The notes below the pieces were generated by a model. That model ran no database searches and was not told the DNA's origin. It saw only the letters and a program-made list of their open reading frames with translations. Both the position numbers and the translations under genes were made by a program. A stretch of DNA of 6,274 nt. It comes from Promethearchaeota archaeon (lineage in GTDB: Archaea > Asgardarchaeota > Lokiarchaeia > Sigynarchaeales > SOKP01). This document shows, one piece after another, positions 5,822-6,274 of this stretch (position 1 is its first letter; the number at the start of each line of letters is the position of its first letter). Where the stretch lies: positions 1 to 6,274 of the forward strand of contig JAHLWJ010000265.1 of assembly GCA_019057975.1 (NCBI GenBank), given 5' to 3'.

Positions 5822-6274
5822 ATGAATATTGAAACAGAAGAGATTTTAACAATAATTGCTGAAAGAGCACAATTAGCTGAAGGTAATGAAGGTGTAAGAT
5901 CAATTCTATTAATAATGTATCGCTTTCCATCTCTTAAAAACAAAAAAGTTTCGCAGAAAACCGGTATTGCTATACCTGCTTTAGCAGCTGTTAGAGGAGA
6001 ATTAGTAAAAGCGGGAATTATAGAAAAGAAAAATTACCTAGGTGAAAAGGGGAGGACTTGGATTAAAAAAAACTTGAAATTAACATTTGAATATGATCCT
6101 CTTTCTGATAATTATGACTTTTCTTTATCTGAAATTCCAAATGAATTTGCTTCTATTAGTAAAATAGAAAAAATCTTAGAAAATCGCCCTGAACCAGATT
6201 TTGCTTTAGATCAATCGCATGCCATTTCTTCTACAGTAATAAATCGTGCTCTTTATCTCTTAAAAAAAGGAGAT
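5822..6274 (+). CDS. bpsA: BpsA-like branched-chain polyamine synthase (aminopropyltransferase), N-terminal part, runs off the window
   Basis: The first 151 codons are present and the frame is open to the window end. The N-terminal part (about residues 20-82) looks like a winged helix (KVSQKTGIAIPALAAVRGEL and VKAGIIEKKNYLGEKGRTWI). It is followed by ENRPEPDFALDQSHA and STVINRALYLLKKGD (120-151). This matches the entry to the catalytic domain of BpsA/DUF43 proteins, where RPEP, a D-Q pair and a GD lead into a GDDD motif that would fall just beyond the window. BpsA transfers aminopropyl groups from decarboxylated S-adenosylmethionine onto spermidine to make N4-bis(aminopropyl)spermidine, a branched polyamine of thermophilic archaea and bacteria. 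As I remember thermophile BpsA, a CxxC pair lies between the two domains; this fragment has no cysteine at all. Confidence in family is good; confidence that the product is the same branched polyamine is moderate. Confidence 0.75.
   Translation, partial: MNIETEEILTIIAERAQLAEGNEGVRSILLIMYRFPSLKNKKVSQKTGIAIPALAAVRGELVKAGIIEKKNYLGEKGRTWIKKNLKLTFEYDPLSDNYDFSLSEIPNEFASISKIEKILENRPEPDFALDQSHAISSTVINRALYLLKKGD

Overview
This AT-rich window (roughly one third G+C by eye) looks archaeal, and an Asgard/Lokiarchaeia-like genome is my best guess. The evidence is an N-terminal BpsA-type gene (branched-chain polyamine synthase), TATA boxes about 25-30 bp from start codons with almost no leader, oligo-T tracts after genes instead of bacterial hairpin terminators, and a mix of families (PadR, BtrH_N/DUF4872, DUF3795, integral-membrane methyltransferase, paired zinc dehydrogenases) that I associate with those genomes. 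The lineage is an inference from gene content, not a sequence match.

Left part (1-1859, minus strand): a compact operon reads padR-type regulator, then a BtrH_N/DUF4872 protein, then a DUF3795 cysteine-rich protein that runs off the window. The BtrH-like gene starts inside the end of padR (GTG at 1303 with a strong Shine-Dalgarno) and is interrupted by one in-frame TGA (644-646). The clearly homologous DUF4872 C-terminal half continues in the same frame to 170. A short intergenic region (1860-1982) holds divergent promoters and a cluster of repeats that could be the PadR operator.

Middle (1983-3090): a 245-residue integral membrane methyltransferase of the isoprenylcysteine/phospholipid methyltransferase type is on the plus strand. 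It is followed by a region of about 370 bp without an intact gene. That region holds an oligo-T terminator for the minus-strand genes and what looks like the decayed remains of a small two-helix membrane protein.

Right part (3091-6274): two tandem, clearly paralogous zinc-dependent medium-chain dehydrogenases are on the minus strand, 17 bp apart, and probably form one transcript. Divergent from them, on the plus strand, is the first 151 codons of a BpsA-like aminopropyltransferase behind a good TATA box that predicts a leaderless mRNA. The 197-bp gap between them contains a 10-bp perfect inverted repeat and three spaced TAGAGA boxes close to the dehydrogenase start.

I see no RNA genes, CRISPR array, insertion sequence or attachment site. 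I do not see a clear new multi-gene system. The most unusual item is the single in-frame TGA in an otherwise well-preserved BtrH-like gene.
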